NCBI GenBank assembly: GCA_020634625.1
Contig: JACKBJ010000016.1
Coordinates: 18,556-82,555, forward strand
DNA: 64,000 nt
Direction of reading: 5' to 3'
DNA from: Caldilineae bacterium
GTDB lineage: Bacteria > Chloroflexota > Anaerolineae > Epilineales > Epilineaceae
This document shows positions 8,824 to 16,260 of this stretch, piece by piece. Position 1 is the first letter of the stretch. Every line of letters begins with the position of its first letter. Under the pieces are notes generated by a model. It did no database searches. It saw only the letters and a program-made list of their open reading frames with translations, and had not been told where the DNA came from. The translations under genes and the position numbers were made by a program.

Positions 8824-9055
8824 ATGCTGACCGAAGCGCAGGTGCGGGCGGTGAGCGAGGAGGCCAAGGTGGGCGACCATCCTCGATCTTCAGCAGCAGT
8901 TTGCCGCACTCACGGTTCGCCTTACCGAGCTGGAGGCCCGGCTGAACAAGAACGCAGGAGGCCTATGGGGGCTCCGGCGTGCAATCCGGAGGTTAGAATC
9001 TACGAGACTTGCGGTGTGCGGCTGGACGATCGAAGCCTCTAGCCCACGTTCATGA
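8824..9055 (+). pseudogene. Frameshifted remnant containing repeat copy B
   Basis: ATG 8824 begins MLTEAQVRAVSEEAKVGDH, then the frame must shift by one base to continue LDLQQQFAALTVRLTELE and on to a stop at 9053-9055. The zipper-like segment matches the fragment at 4397-4451. It was a small helical protein; the family is not certain (IS66 transposase N-terminus or a phage coiled-coil protein). IS21 lies 5 bp downstream. Confidence 0.5.
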
Positions 9056-9145
9056 CACCCTGTCAACACCGACGAAGATTGTCCCACTTTCACCGATCTA
9101 GAATGTCCCCTGAACGCCGACATGGATGTCCTCTGAACGACGGCG

Positions 9146-9940
9146 TCAGGTGGTCATCGGCACCTCCTCGGCGATGGGCGACTCGGCAGCGGCGGGAGCG
9201 GCAGACTGGGCCCGGCCGAGCAGGCCGGCCTTGCGCTTCTCCTTGAGCCGGTAGCTCTCGCCCTTGATGTTCAGCGTGGTGGCGTGGTGGAGCAGCCGGT
9301 CGAGGATGGCGGTAGCCAGGACGTGGTCGTTGAACACCTCGCCCCAGTCGACGAAGCTCTTGTTGCTGGTGACGATGGTGCTGGCGCGCTCGTAACGACG
9401 GACCACGAGACGGAAGAAGAGGCTGGCCTCCTCTCGGTTGAGCGGCAGATAGCCGATCTCGTCGAGGATGAGCAGCTTGGGGTAGGTCAGTTGCTGCAGC
9501 ACCCGCTCCAGCCGGTTCTCGCGTTTGGCACGGGTCAGGCGGGTCATGAGCGTCTCGAGGGTCATGAAGCGCACGGTGTAGCCAGCCTCGACCGCCTTGA
9601 CCCCAAACGCAACGGCCAGATGTGTCTTCCCAACGCCCGGCGGGCCCAGGATGACGACGTTGCTGGCTCGCTCGACGAAGCCGCAGCCGGCCAGCTCGCG
9701 CAGCTGGCGACGGTCGAGAGAGGGCTGGAAGTCGACGTCGAATTGCTCGAGGGTCTTGTGCCAAGGGAAACGGGCCTGGCGCAGGCGACTCTCGACGGTC
9801 CGCTGGAAGCGCCCGCGCCACTCGGCATCCAGGGCGCTGACCAGGAAGTCCTTGTAGTCCAGGTCCTTGGCCGACGCTTGCTCACAGACGCGGTCGAGCT
9901 GGGCCTCCAGGTGGTCGAGCTTCAGGCGATCCAGCAGCAT
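9146..9940 (-). CDS. istB: IstB ATPase helper of IS21 transposition
   Basis: The 264-residue AAA+ protein assists IstA in target DNA selection. The Walker A motif GPPGVGKTH lies near residue 103, Walker B LLILDEIGYL near 166, and a sensor-type VTSNKSF segment near 210, all as in IstB. The ATG at 9940 lies two bases past the istA stop; a GTG at 9952 overlapping istA is an alternative. The length matches the family norm (~250-265). The C-terminal Ala/Glu-rich tail is unremarkable. Confidence 0.93.
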   Translation of the reverse strand: MLLDRLKLDHLEAQLDRVCEQASAKDLDYKDFLVSALDAEWRGRFQRTVESRLRQARFPWHKTLEQFDVDFQPSLDRRQLRELAGCGFVERASNVVILGPPGVGKTHLAVAFGVKAVEAGYTVRFMTLETLMTRLTRAKRENRLERVLQQLTYPKLLILDEIGYLPLNREEASLFFRLVVRRYERASTIVTSNKSFVDWGEVFNDHVLATAILDRLLHHATTLNIKGESYRLKEKRKAGLLGRAQSAAPAAAESPIAEEVPMTT

Positions 9941-9942
9941 GT

Positions 9943-11127
9943 TCAGTTCCACTGGCCCGCCTCCTCGTAGACTTCCAGTGACCGCTGCTCGACACCAAGC
10001 GTGTCCTTCCAGAGTTGAGCATGGTGCTCCGGCATGGTCACCCAGCCGCTGGCTGCGTCCTGGATGCGATGCGCGGCCACCAGCCGATCCTCGGCGAAGA
10101 TGCGCAGGCTGTCGTCCAGGCCGATTCTCGTGGTGACTCGCCGGCCGGCCAGCTCGCTCGGCACGCTGTAGCGGTTGCCCCGAACCTCGACGTAGCAGTC
10201 CCAGCTGACCTGCCGCGACTCGTGGTAGCTCGTGTCGAAGCGAGCCAGCGGCAGCGGCTGCAGGGCCGCGCGTTCCTTCTCGAAACGCGCGGCGACGATC
10301 TCCTTGACCGTGCCGTGTCGTCGCTGGTCGGCCTCCTCGGCCAGCCAACGCTCCGCCAGCTGGTTCATGTGTGTCAGGCTCTCGAAGCTACGGTAACGTT
10401 GGAAGAAGTTGCCCTTGACGTAGCCCACCATTCGCTCGTCCTTTCCCTTGGTCTGCGGCCGCCGCGGCTTGCATGCCTTGGGCTCGAAGCCGTAGTGCCC
10501 AGCCAGGTCGACAAAGCGTGCCGCGAAACGGGGTCCCGACTCCGTCCCATGCTCCGCCACGGCCGTCTTCTGGTTGTCGACCAGCACTTCGGCCGGTACG
10601 CCGCCGAAGTGCTCCAGCGCTCGAATCAGGCCCTCGTAGGTGTGCTCGGCGTCCAGGCTCGGCGCGCACCAGAAGTGGAATCGCCGAGAGAAGCCCAGCG
10701 TGTTCACCTGGAAGTAGACCTTCGTCCGCTCCCCGCCGACTTGCGTCCACAGTTCCGCCCAGTCATGCTGCAGCTGCTTGCCGGGCGCCGTCTCGAAACG
10801 GACCGTGCTCCGCTTGCGCCGCTCCTGCCGGCGCGGCCGGATGTAGTCCCGCAGGATGCTGATCCCGCCCGCATATCCCGCTTCCTGGATCTCCCGCAGG
10901 ATGACCATGGCGTTCCACACACCCTCGCCCACCAGTTCGTCCACTCGGGGCTTGTACGGGTCCAACTTGCTCGGCCGCGGACCCGGCCGCCCCTTTGGCG
11001 GTCCGCCTCGCTCCAGGGCTCGGCTCACCGTCTTGCGGTGCACCCCGATCTCCTCGGCGATGTCCTTCTGGTAGACACCGCGCTTGCTCAGTGCTTGAAT
11101 CACTTGCCAGTCCCCTTTTCTCAGCAT
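9943..11127 (-). CDS. istA: IstA transposase (DDE), IS21 family
   Basis: Start chosen at ATG 11127 (394 residues) because AGGAGGTG lies about eight bases upstream; the frame is open 15 codons further. An N-terminal helix-turn-helix (about 5-40, with DIAEEIGVHRKTVSR) is followed by a DDE/rve domain (about 110-290): acidic residues in QHDWAEL, VLVDNQK and the Glu of KGKDERMVG fit the catalytic triad. A C-terminal beta-barrel-like part follows. It catalyses strand transfer of the element together with IstB, whose gene is immediately downstream. Confidence 0.93.
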   Translation of the reverse strand: MLRKGDWQVIQALSKRGVYQKDIAEEIGVHRKTVSRALERGGPPKGRPGPRPSKLDPYKPRVDELVGEGVWNAMVILREIQEAGYAGGISILRDYIRPRRQERRKRSTVRFETAPGKQLQHDWAELWTQVGGERTKVYFQVNTLGFSRRFHFWCAPSLDAEHTYEGLIRALEHFGGVPAEVLVDNQKTAVAEHGTESGPRFAARFVDLAGHYGFEPKACKPRRPQTKGKDERMVGYVKGNFFQRYRSFESLTHMNQLAERWLAEEADQRRHGTVKEIVAARFEKERAALQPLPLARFDTSYHESRQVSWDCYVEVRGNRYSVPSELAGRRVTTRIGLDDSLRIFAEDRLVAAHRIQDAASGWVTMPEHHAQLWKDTLGVEQRSLEVYEEAGQWN

Positions 11128-11267
11128 CTGGGCACCTCCTCGTGGTTTTTCGCGATTCCACGGAAGGTACATCAGGGCCGGCGAAGAGGGGACATTCTTG
11201 TTCGGCGTTTTTGGGACTTATACCGTCGTTGCTGACAACCCCGCTCGATTCTCAGCCCCGCCGTCGC

Positions 11268-11728
11268 GCACCACCAGGATTCACTCGTTCCTCACTCCCT
11301 CCGCCCCCGCCTCGGCATGACGGTCCGGTCGGCGTGCTCCTGTTTGCCGACAGTGCCCCTGCTAACATCGTTCTCCTCACCCCAGGGTGCCTCTCACGCC
11401 GGTTGCGCCGTCAAAGTGCCAGAGGTGAATGGCATGAAACAACCAGTTCCTCTCCTCGTGCTCGCCGGACTTGTTCTCTTCGGGCTAGTCATTGCGAACA
11501 TGTGGTTCGGTCCACGACTCGCCGTCCCTGCTAAGTCGTCCCCAGGAACAGCCACGCTATCCACTACCTCAACCGGCACGATCGTGGCCGCGCCAACGTA
11601 TGACGGATTCGGCGCCAAGGCACCGATTCTCGCAGCCCAACTCACGCCTGGCTCTACAGAAACTCCGCCTGGTGGCAATACGCCACTGCCACCGGGCGCG
11701 ACTCCGACACCCTAGACTTGGTCAATGC
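11268..11728 (+). repeat. 461-bp direct duplication, copy 1
   Basis: This segment recurs at 14671-15131 with the same length and only scattered substitutions. It holds an upstream region of ~165 bp, the 93-codon gene at 11434-11715 and 13 bp beyond its stop. IS21 ends 30 bp upstream of it and IS4 inserted 53 bp downstream. Confidence 0.9.
11434..11715 (+). CDS. Small Thr/Pro-rich membrane-anchored peptide, paralog 1
   Basis: This 93-residue protein has one hydrophobic helix (residues 5-26) that could be an uncleaved signal anchor. The remainder is low-complexity, rich in Thr, Pro, Ser, Ala and Gly, ending PPGATPTP, and would lie outside the cell. No known domain. AGAGGTG lies about eight bases before the ATG. 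It is nearly identical to the product at 14837-15118, differing at a handful of positions. Function unknown; a surface decoration or stalk-like peptide is a guess. Confidence 0.6.
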   Translation: MKQPVPLLVLAGLVLFGLVIANMWFGPRLAVPAKSSPGTATLSTTSTGTIVAAPTYDGFGAKAPILAAQLTPGSTETPPGGNTPLPPGATPTP

Positions 11729-11781
11729 CCTGGTCGCGGTGTTCGACGGCGCTCCGATCATGCCGGCGCTCAGCTGACCGG

Positions 11782-13080
11782 CCTCACTGCCTGACACATC
11801 GTCCTAGACGCCGGCCGGCGCGGTGTCGCCCATCAGCCATTCGAATCGGTTGAAGACCTTGAAGGAGATGCCGAAGCGGGTGAGCGGATCGGGGTCTGGA
11901 GCCGGGTTGAGATGAAGGCGCAGCTTGAACCGCTGGCCGAGCGCCGTGGCTCGTTGGTAGGCTCGGCAGCCGATCTGGAAGTAGCTGAGACCACGGCGGG
12001 AGTGGGCATCGACGAGCTCGCGCGCGCCGGACTCGACGAGGAACACCCCTTCCGAGACGGTGTAGAGTGTGGCGACGGCGAGGATCAAGAGCAGGCGATC
12101 GACCTGCGCGGGAGCAACGAGATGGCTGGACTCCCAGTCGAAGCCGCCGGACTTGTCGTCGCGGAAGCTGTGCTCGATGTTCATCCTGCAGCGGTAACAG
12201 GCTGCTACATGCAGCCCATCCGCTCGGTTCGAGGCGATGTACCAGACCTCGGCGTCGGGCTCGGGAGCCAACACAACAAAGACGTGGACCGGCCCGAATC
12301 GCTTCTCGCCGAAGCCCGAGAGACGAACATCGTGCAGCCCGAAGACATCGCCCGGCGCGACATCGTAGTCGCTGAGCTTGCGGGTCCGGCCATTGGGGAG
12401 TTGGACCTTGCGGCTCCGCTTGAGTCGCAGGCCGAAGTCCCAGCCGGTGTCACGGCACCAGCGCATAAGCTCGACGCCGCCGAAGCCGCGATCGCCGAGC
12501 AGCATCACCGACTTGGTGCCGCTGAGCAGCGTGGCAGCGTCATCCAACAGCGGCCGGTAGTCCTCGAACGCCAAGGTGTGCCCCTGCGTCGCAAAGCTGC
12601 GCCAGACCAGCGGAATCGACCGGCCACGGAAGACCAGCGCGACGCGGCAGACCACGCATCGCCCTTTGGGGCTCGTCGTGTCGATGGCGACCAGCACGTC
12701 GCGCCCAGACCAGCTCTTGAGAGTCTGGACGATGAACGGGCGGTAGTACGCCGCGGGATCGACGTGCGGGTTGTTCAGGAATCGCCAGAGGCGACGCCAG
12801 CGACTTGCCGCCTTCGTATCGCCAGCGATCACCAGCGCCCAGCCGGTCAGCGAAACGTGGGAGGTCAGGAGCAGCGCGGTCACCGACCAGGCGAACACGC
12901 GCAGCCGACGCAGATCTTCTCGCGGACAACCTTGGCGGACATGGCGGAGCACCGTAGAATGCGCGTTCAGGCTGGCGGACACCGTCGTCTCTCCTTGAGT
13001 GTGGTTCTGAGCAAACCCAACTCTACGGAGGTGGCGGCTTGTGCGCCAGCCTAGCTCTTATGTTCTGTCAGGCAGTGAGG
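11782..13080. mobile_element. IS4-family insertion sequence, complete
   Basis: The terminal inverted repeats CCTCACTGCCTGACA (left) and TGTCAGGCAGTGAGG (right) match over 15 bases. The octamer CTGACCGG is duplicated at 11774-11781 and 13081-13088. The single transposase gene runs leftward and fills most of the 1.3 kb. Removal of the element plus one duplication rejoins an open frame across the site (see 11725-13355). Confidence 0.93.
11804..12982 (-). CDS. IS4-family DDE transposase
   Basis: The 392-residue protein starts at GTG 12982 behind AAGGAGAG. Catalytic residues are visible: VAIDTTS (first Asp, about residue 98), LLGDRGF (second Asp, about 163) and the exact IS4 signature Y-x2-R-x3-E-x6-K in YRCRMNIEHSFRDDK (about residues 263-277). 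It cuts and joins the ends of the surrounding element. Length and motifs look intact, so it is probably functional. Confidence 0.93.
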   Translation of the reverse strand: MSASLNAHSTVLRHVRQGCPREDLRRLRVFAWSVTALLLTSHVSLTGWALVIAGDTKAASRWRRLWRFLNNPHVDPAAYYRPFIVQTLKSWSGRDVLVAIDTTSPKGRCVVCRVALVFRGRSIPLVWRSFATQGHTLAFEDYRPLLDDAATLLSGTKSVMLLGDRGFGGVELMRWCRDTGWDFGLRLKRSRKVQLPNGRTRKLSDYDVAPGDVFGLHDVRLSGFGEKRFGPVHVFVVLAPEPDAEVWYIASNRADGLHVAACYRCRMNIEHSFRDDKSGGFDWESSHLVAPAQVDRLLLILAVATLYTVSEGVFLVESGARELVDAHSRRGLSYFQIGCRAYQRATALGQRFKLRLHLNPAPDPDPLTRFGISFKVFNRFEWLMGDTAPAGV

Positions 13081-13442
13081 CTGACCGGCTGAGCAGTTAC
13101 TCCGGGGTTACCCCCTTCGGCATCGGGAGCTATGATGCGGATGAGATCGAAGACGGCACCTGGTTCACCGGCGAGTGGGACTTCGATGGCGGGACCGCCT
13201 CCTCCACGCCGATGAAGTTCACATATCAAGAGACCCGCCATAAATTCTGTTGGTGGGATAGCCCTTGGTGCATGGGAGGGACCGGGAAGGCAGGCTTTCT
13301 GTTCTCGACATCTTGGTATTGGGGCGTTGCGAAACTCCAGGGATGGTACTATTGACCGGCATCAAGCGCGCGGAATTCGGGCTTGGTGGATCCAATTGAG
13401 CCGGACGACCCACTGTGTCGATAGCGGTTGAGAGTCGTCTCT

Positions 13443-13474
13443 GACCAACGATCTCCGTTGGGAGGTCGTTGGTC
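13443..13474. other. 14-bp stem hairpin upstream of the 13513 gene
   Basis: GACCAACGATCTCC, loop GTTG, then GGAGGTCGTTGGTC; one G-T wobble, no T run. It may end transcription of the upstream ORF or structure the leader of the 13513 gene. Confidence 0.6.
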
Positions 13475-13512
13475 GGAAGACTGTCATCCCGAGAGTCAAA
13501 GGAAGCTAGCGC

Positions 13513-13884
13513 ATGCGTGGTCGAGCCGCAACCATCTTTGCCATCGCGTCGGTCATGTTGTTCGGATTCGCCAAAGGACACAACATTGGCGATGGAATGA
13601 GTGAGATTGCCTCGGGGGATTCCCGAGTCGCTGCGGCAGCGGCCCTTGATTCCGCTTACTTGCTCATACCAATGAGTCAGGGGCCACTGAGTTTCTTGAC
13701 GTTAGCCTATCGAGTTATTGAAGTCGAGGACTCGCCGGGTTCGTGTGACCAGAAAGCTGGGATCGCGGACGCCGATGCGGTCCGAGCCGCTGATCATGTT
13801 GTAGTGATTCAAACCTATTCCTTCTTCGGCGTTCCACTGAAAAAGTACTACTTCTTGTGTTCCGGAATGGTGATGCATGGCTAA
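13513..13884 (+). CDS. Small exported protein, unknown function
   Basis: The 123-residue product has an N-terminal hydrophobic stretch (about 5-20) typical of a signal peptide, then an Ala-rich part and a second hydrophobic patch (about 50-65). Two cysteines (about residues 79 and 117) could form a disulfide in the exported domain. AAAGGAAG lies ~10 bases before the ATG. No family recognised. It lies between the IS4 element and the inverted-repeat-flanked lipoprotein gene, on the opposite strand to the latter. Confidence 0.5.
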   Translation: MRGRAATIFAIASVMLFGFAKGHNIGDGMSEIASGDSRVAAAAALDSAYLLIPMSQGPLSFLTLAYRVIEVEDSPGSCDQKAGIADADAVRAADHVVVIQTYSFFGVPLKKYYFLCSGMVMHG

Positions 13885-13897
13885 TCTGCAGGCATAT

Positions 13898-13929
13898 GTT
13901 CAGCCGGTCCCCTACAACGCACTTGCGTC
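13898..13929 (+). repeat. 32-bp inverted repeat, left arm
   Basis: This 32-base stretch (starting GTTCAGCCGG, ending CTTGCGTC) is the exact reverse complement of 14568-14599. The arms enclose 638 bp with a single leftward lipoprotein gene. No target duplication is obvious outside the arms. Confidence 0.85.
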
Positions 13930-13996
13930 CAGGCCCGAAATCTCGTAGCGTAGACCCATGATACACCCGCTGACCGAGCGCCTTCCGAAACGCCGC

Positions 13997-14494
13997 TCAA
14001 CGGACTTCCGCTAGTGCACGCTCGACGCACACTCTTGTAAGTTCCCACCCAAATGCGTCCACAGCCCCTTCACCGAGTAATTCCACCTCGGATGGCTCTG
14101 GCACCATTCGGGCAGTTGTTCTTACAACCCACGTCACTATGTCGGAGTTTCCTTCGTAACCAGGTCCTTGAATTTCCGCTGATACAATATAGCTTCGATT
14201 AGTGTTTACAAATAGGTTTCCCGCCCGCATAATCAACCCATTCCCCACCAGGGTACTCAATAACACGTCTCTAGTTTCATCACTCAACTCATCTGTCGAC
14301 ATCTGAACAATATTCGCCTGCTGAAAGCACGGCCCCGTGCTACTCACCGCCTCCTGCGGCCCATCGTCTGTTGCCCCTGCACGAACTTCCCCGCCCGGAA
14401 CGCTAGTCCCTTGCACCAAGCTACTTACACGAGGGCCGCCACACGCGCTAATGAATCCCAACACGACCATAGGGGCTGCCATCTTGTATCGCAT
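13997..14494 (-). CDS. Predicted lipoprotein, unknown function
   Basis: The 165-residue protein has a signal sequence with lipobox ISAC (Cys ~18), so it should be a membrane-anchored lipoprotein. A Ser/Gly linker (about 20-50) leads to an alpha/beta domain of ~110 residues with a TWVVRTTARM strand and a Cys near the C-terminus. Start: ATG 14494, with GGAGA 9-10 bases upstream. No family recognised. It is the only gene between the 32-bp inverted repeats, suggesting it moved as a cassette. Confidence 0.6.
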   Translation of the reverse strand: MRYKMAAPMVVLGFISACGGPRVSSLVQGTSVPGGEVRAGATDDGPQEAVSSTGPCFQQANIVQMSTDELSDETRDVLLSTLVGNGLIMRAGNLFVNTNRSYIVSAEIQGPGYEGNSDIVTWVVRTTARMVPEPSEVELLGEGAVDAFGWELTRVCVERALAEVR

Positions 14495-14567
14495 GACCTA
14501 CTCTCCAGGAGACCGTTCGGCGGGCGAGCTGCCGCGATGCCCGAAGTCGTGCTGAGTGGCGCGGTGC

Positions 14568-14599
14568 GACGCAAGTGCGTTGTAGGGGACCGGCTGAAC
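14568..14599 (-). repeat. 32-bp inverted repeat, right arm
   Basis: Exact reverse complement of 13898-13929. The second 461-bp duplication starts 71 bp to its right. Confidence 0.85.
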
Positions 14600-14670
14600 G
14601 CTGACGATCCGAGCACGCTAGACGCCCGTTGCCCTCTTGATGTCTCGCCAGTGAGTCGGCCCCGCGCCTC

Positions 14671-15131
14671 GCACCACCAGTATACACTCGTTCCTCACTC
14701 CCTCCGCCCCCGCCTCGGCATGACGGTCCGGTCGGCGTGCTCCTGCTTGCCGATGCCCCACCTGCTAACATCGTTCTCCTCACCCTAGGGTGCCTCTCAC
14801 GCCGGTTGCGCCGTCAAACAGCCAGAGGTGAATGCCATGAAACAACCAGTTCCTCTCCTCGTGCTCGCCGGACTTGTTCTCTTCGGGCTAGTCATTGCGA
14901 ACATGTGGTTCGGTTCACGGCCCGCCGTCCCTGCTAAGTCGTCCCCAGGAACCGCCACGCTATCCACTACCTCAACCGGCACGATCGTGGCCGCGCCAAC
15001 GTATGATGGATTCGGCGCCAAGGCACCGATTCACGCAACCCAACTCACGCCCGGCTCTACAGAAACTCCGCCTGGCGGCAATACGCCACTGCCACCGGGC
15101 GCGAGTCCGACACCCTAGACTTGGTCAATGC
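14671..15131 (+). repeat. 461-bp direct duplication, copy 2
   Basis: Same length and organisation as 11268-11728. Small differences occur in the upstream part (for example CCCCAGGG against CCCTAGGG). Similarity fades after TTGGTCAATGC, where the sequences following each copy diverge. Confidence 0.9.
14837..15118 (+). CDS. Small Thr/Pro-rich membrane-anchored peptide, paralog 2
   Basis: A 93-residue near-twin of the product at 11434-11715: the same transmembrane helix (5-26) and the same Thr/Pro/Ser-rich exterior, ending PPGASPTP. The few differences are mostly conservative and there is no frameshift, so both copies appear to be kept as coding sequence. The ribosome site (AGAGGTG) and upstream region are also duplicated. 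Function unknown. Confidence 0.6.
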   Translation: MKQPVPLLVLAGLVLFGLVIANMWFGSRPAVPAKSSPGTATLSTTSTGTIVAAPTYDGFGAKAPIHATQLTPGSTETPPGGNTPLPPGASPTP

Positions 15132-15225
15132 ACTTGTCGCGCGTGTGAGCGCAGCATTCCGTTCCGGGTGAGTGGCATCTCATGGATGACAGTCGCCATT
15201 GAGTTGAGGCGAAGACGGGCAGGCA

Positions 15226-15873
15226 CTACTCTGTCAGCCTCCAGCCATCTTCGCTCCGTACAACCGGCCACCGACTCACCGCCGACTCCGACACCCCGAG
15301 CGCCCTTGCAAGCTCGGCTTGCGTCTCGACCTGATCGAACTCCCCTGACCGGATCTTCACAAGCGCCTCGGCCTTGCTCGTCTTGCGCTTTGCCTTGCGC
15401 TCTGGCCCCACCCGCCTTGCATCCGCACTTGCGCTCGGCTTGCGGGCAACCTTCCTGCGAGTGCCGCCGCAACGCTCCCAGACATGCGGAGCTGCATGCG
15501 CCGTGACCACAGCGTAGATCGGCAGCAGGACGGCGCCGAAGAGGATGTCGGCCCAGACAAGGAGCATGCCGTCACCCAGCCCCCGGGCGCGAAGCGACCA
15601 TGCAAGGTTCGCGTAGATTGAAGCCGCCGCTCCCAGCAATAGCAGTGCTAGCACCCAACGCCGGCCGCGCATCCCGGGCTTGACCACGTAGATGCCGAAG
15701 AGCGCGGCGAACAGGCTCCCCTCGATCACGAACGCCGCAACCCACGCAAGCCAGGGCATGCCCGTCGGGACCATCGCAAGCCACCACCCCGCGACATGCA
15801 CGAAGCTCGGTGCAAGGGCACCGAGCAACGTTGCACCGAAGAGCAGGACTGCAAGGCCGCGCTGCAAGGTCAA
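15226..15873 (-). CDS. DUF2637-like membrane protein with C-terminal HTH
   Basis: The 215-residue protein has four hydrophobic segments (about 7-28, 40-58, 70-88 and 103-124), then a basic linker (about 135-170) and a C-terminal helix-turn-helix-like segment (TQAELARALGVSESAVSRW, about 181-199). The membrane part resembles DUF2637 (SpdB-like) proteins that accompany TraB/FtsK in actinobacterial conjugative elements; this match is by pattern, not search. It is the last gene of the leftward operon, and its start overlaps the upstream stop by 4 bp (15870-15873). Confidence 0.6.
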   Translation of the reverse strand: MTLQRGLAVLLFGATLLGALAPSFVHVAGWWLAMVPTGMPWLAWVAAFVIEGSLFAALFGIYVVKPGMRGRRWVLALLLLGAAASIYANLAWSLRARGLGDGMLLVWADILFGAVLLPIYAVVTAHAAPHVWERCGGTRRKVARKPSASADARRVGPERKAKRKTSKAEALVKIRSGEFDQVETQAELARALGVSESAVSRWPVVRSEDGWRLTE

Positions 15874-16256
15874 CGCCCCGCCTGGTCCGCCCAGTCAGGC
15901 ACGACATCGACCCGCCTCGCCAACTCCGGCTCTCGCTCCGCCTGCATGCTCAACAGCCGCTCACGCCGGATCGCGTTGTCCAGCAGCAACCGCTCCTCGT
16001 GCGGATCGAACCTCCTCGGCCGCACGTCGATGACCCGCCCGCCGGCCTGGCCGACCCCAGCCCCTGCCCCATGCGTGACCCCGTAGCTCCAGGCGCCGAC
16101 GATGGCCGCAAGCCCGAGCAGCCCGCAGAGCGCGATGATTCCCCCGAGCAGGAACGTCGTGTGCTCCCCCGTCCAGGTCCTCGAGATGGCCCAGGCGAAG
16201 CCGCCACCGATGGTCAGGCCGAGGACGAGAGCGACGCCGGCAAAGATGTCACGCAT
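15870..16256 (-). CDS. Two-TM membrane protein of FtsK-like operon
   Basis: This 128-residue protein has two membrane helices (about 5-25 and 36-62) followed by a charged cytoplasmic tail (about 75-128) rich in Arg and Glu. No enzyme motif. It starts 4 bp after the FtsK-like gene and overlaps the DUF2637-like gene, so the three are co-translated. A Spd-type spread or coupling accessory role is inferred from this context only. Confidence 0.55.
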   Translation of the reverse strand: MRDIFAGVALVLGLTIGGGFAWAISRTWTGEHTTFLLGGIIALCGLLGLAAIVGAWSYGVTHGAGAGVGQAGGRVIDVRPRRFDPHEERLLLDNAIRRERLLSMQAEREPELARRVDVVPDWADQAGR

Positions 16257-16260
16257 ACCC

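Larger units (their letters stand above)
9061..11237. mobile_element. Intact IS21-family insertion sequence
   Basis: The element carries istA and istB leftward. The ends are imperfect inverted repeats: left TGTCAACACCGACG, right (reverse complement) TGTCAGCAACGACG, followed by a shared GTCCCA. ACCC is duplicated at 9057-9060 and 11238-11241, a 4-bp target site duplication typical of this family. Sub-terminal repeats of a TGTCCCCTGAACG type at the left end and a related inverted copy at the right are the usual multiple transposase-binding sites. Both genes look complete, so the element may be active. Confidence 0.93.
11725..13355 (+). pseudogene. Small ORF interrupted by the IS4-family element
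   Basis: Joining 11725-11781 to 13089-13355 (element and one target duplication removed) gives a continuous 107-codon frame starting at ATG 11725 and ending with VAKLQGWYY. The part right of the element is rich in Trp, Phe, Tyr and Gly (FTGEWDFDGG, KFCWWDSPWC), like a small beta-sheet exterior protein. No strong ribosome site precedes ATG 11725. As it stands, a GTG at 13041 inside the element's end could express a hybrid 104-residue version. Family unknown. Confidence 0.45.

Noticed and set aside
9284..9970. Plus-strand frames opposite istB
   Set aside because: istA/istB and the element ends are well supported on the minus strand.
13898..14599. Integron cassette with attC sites
   Set aside because: The 32-bp arms lack the GTTRRRY/RYYYAAC core pair of attC sites, and no integrase is present.
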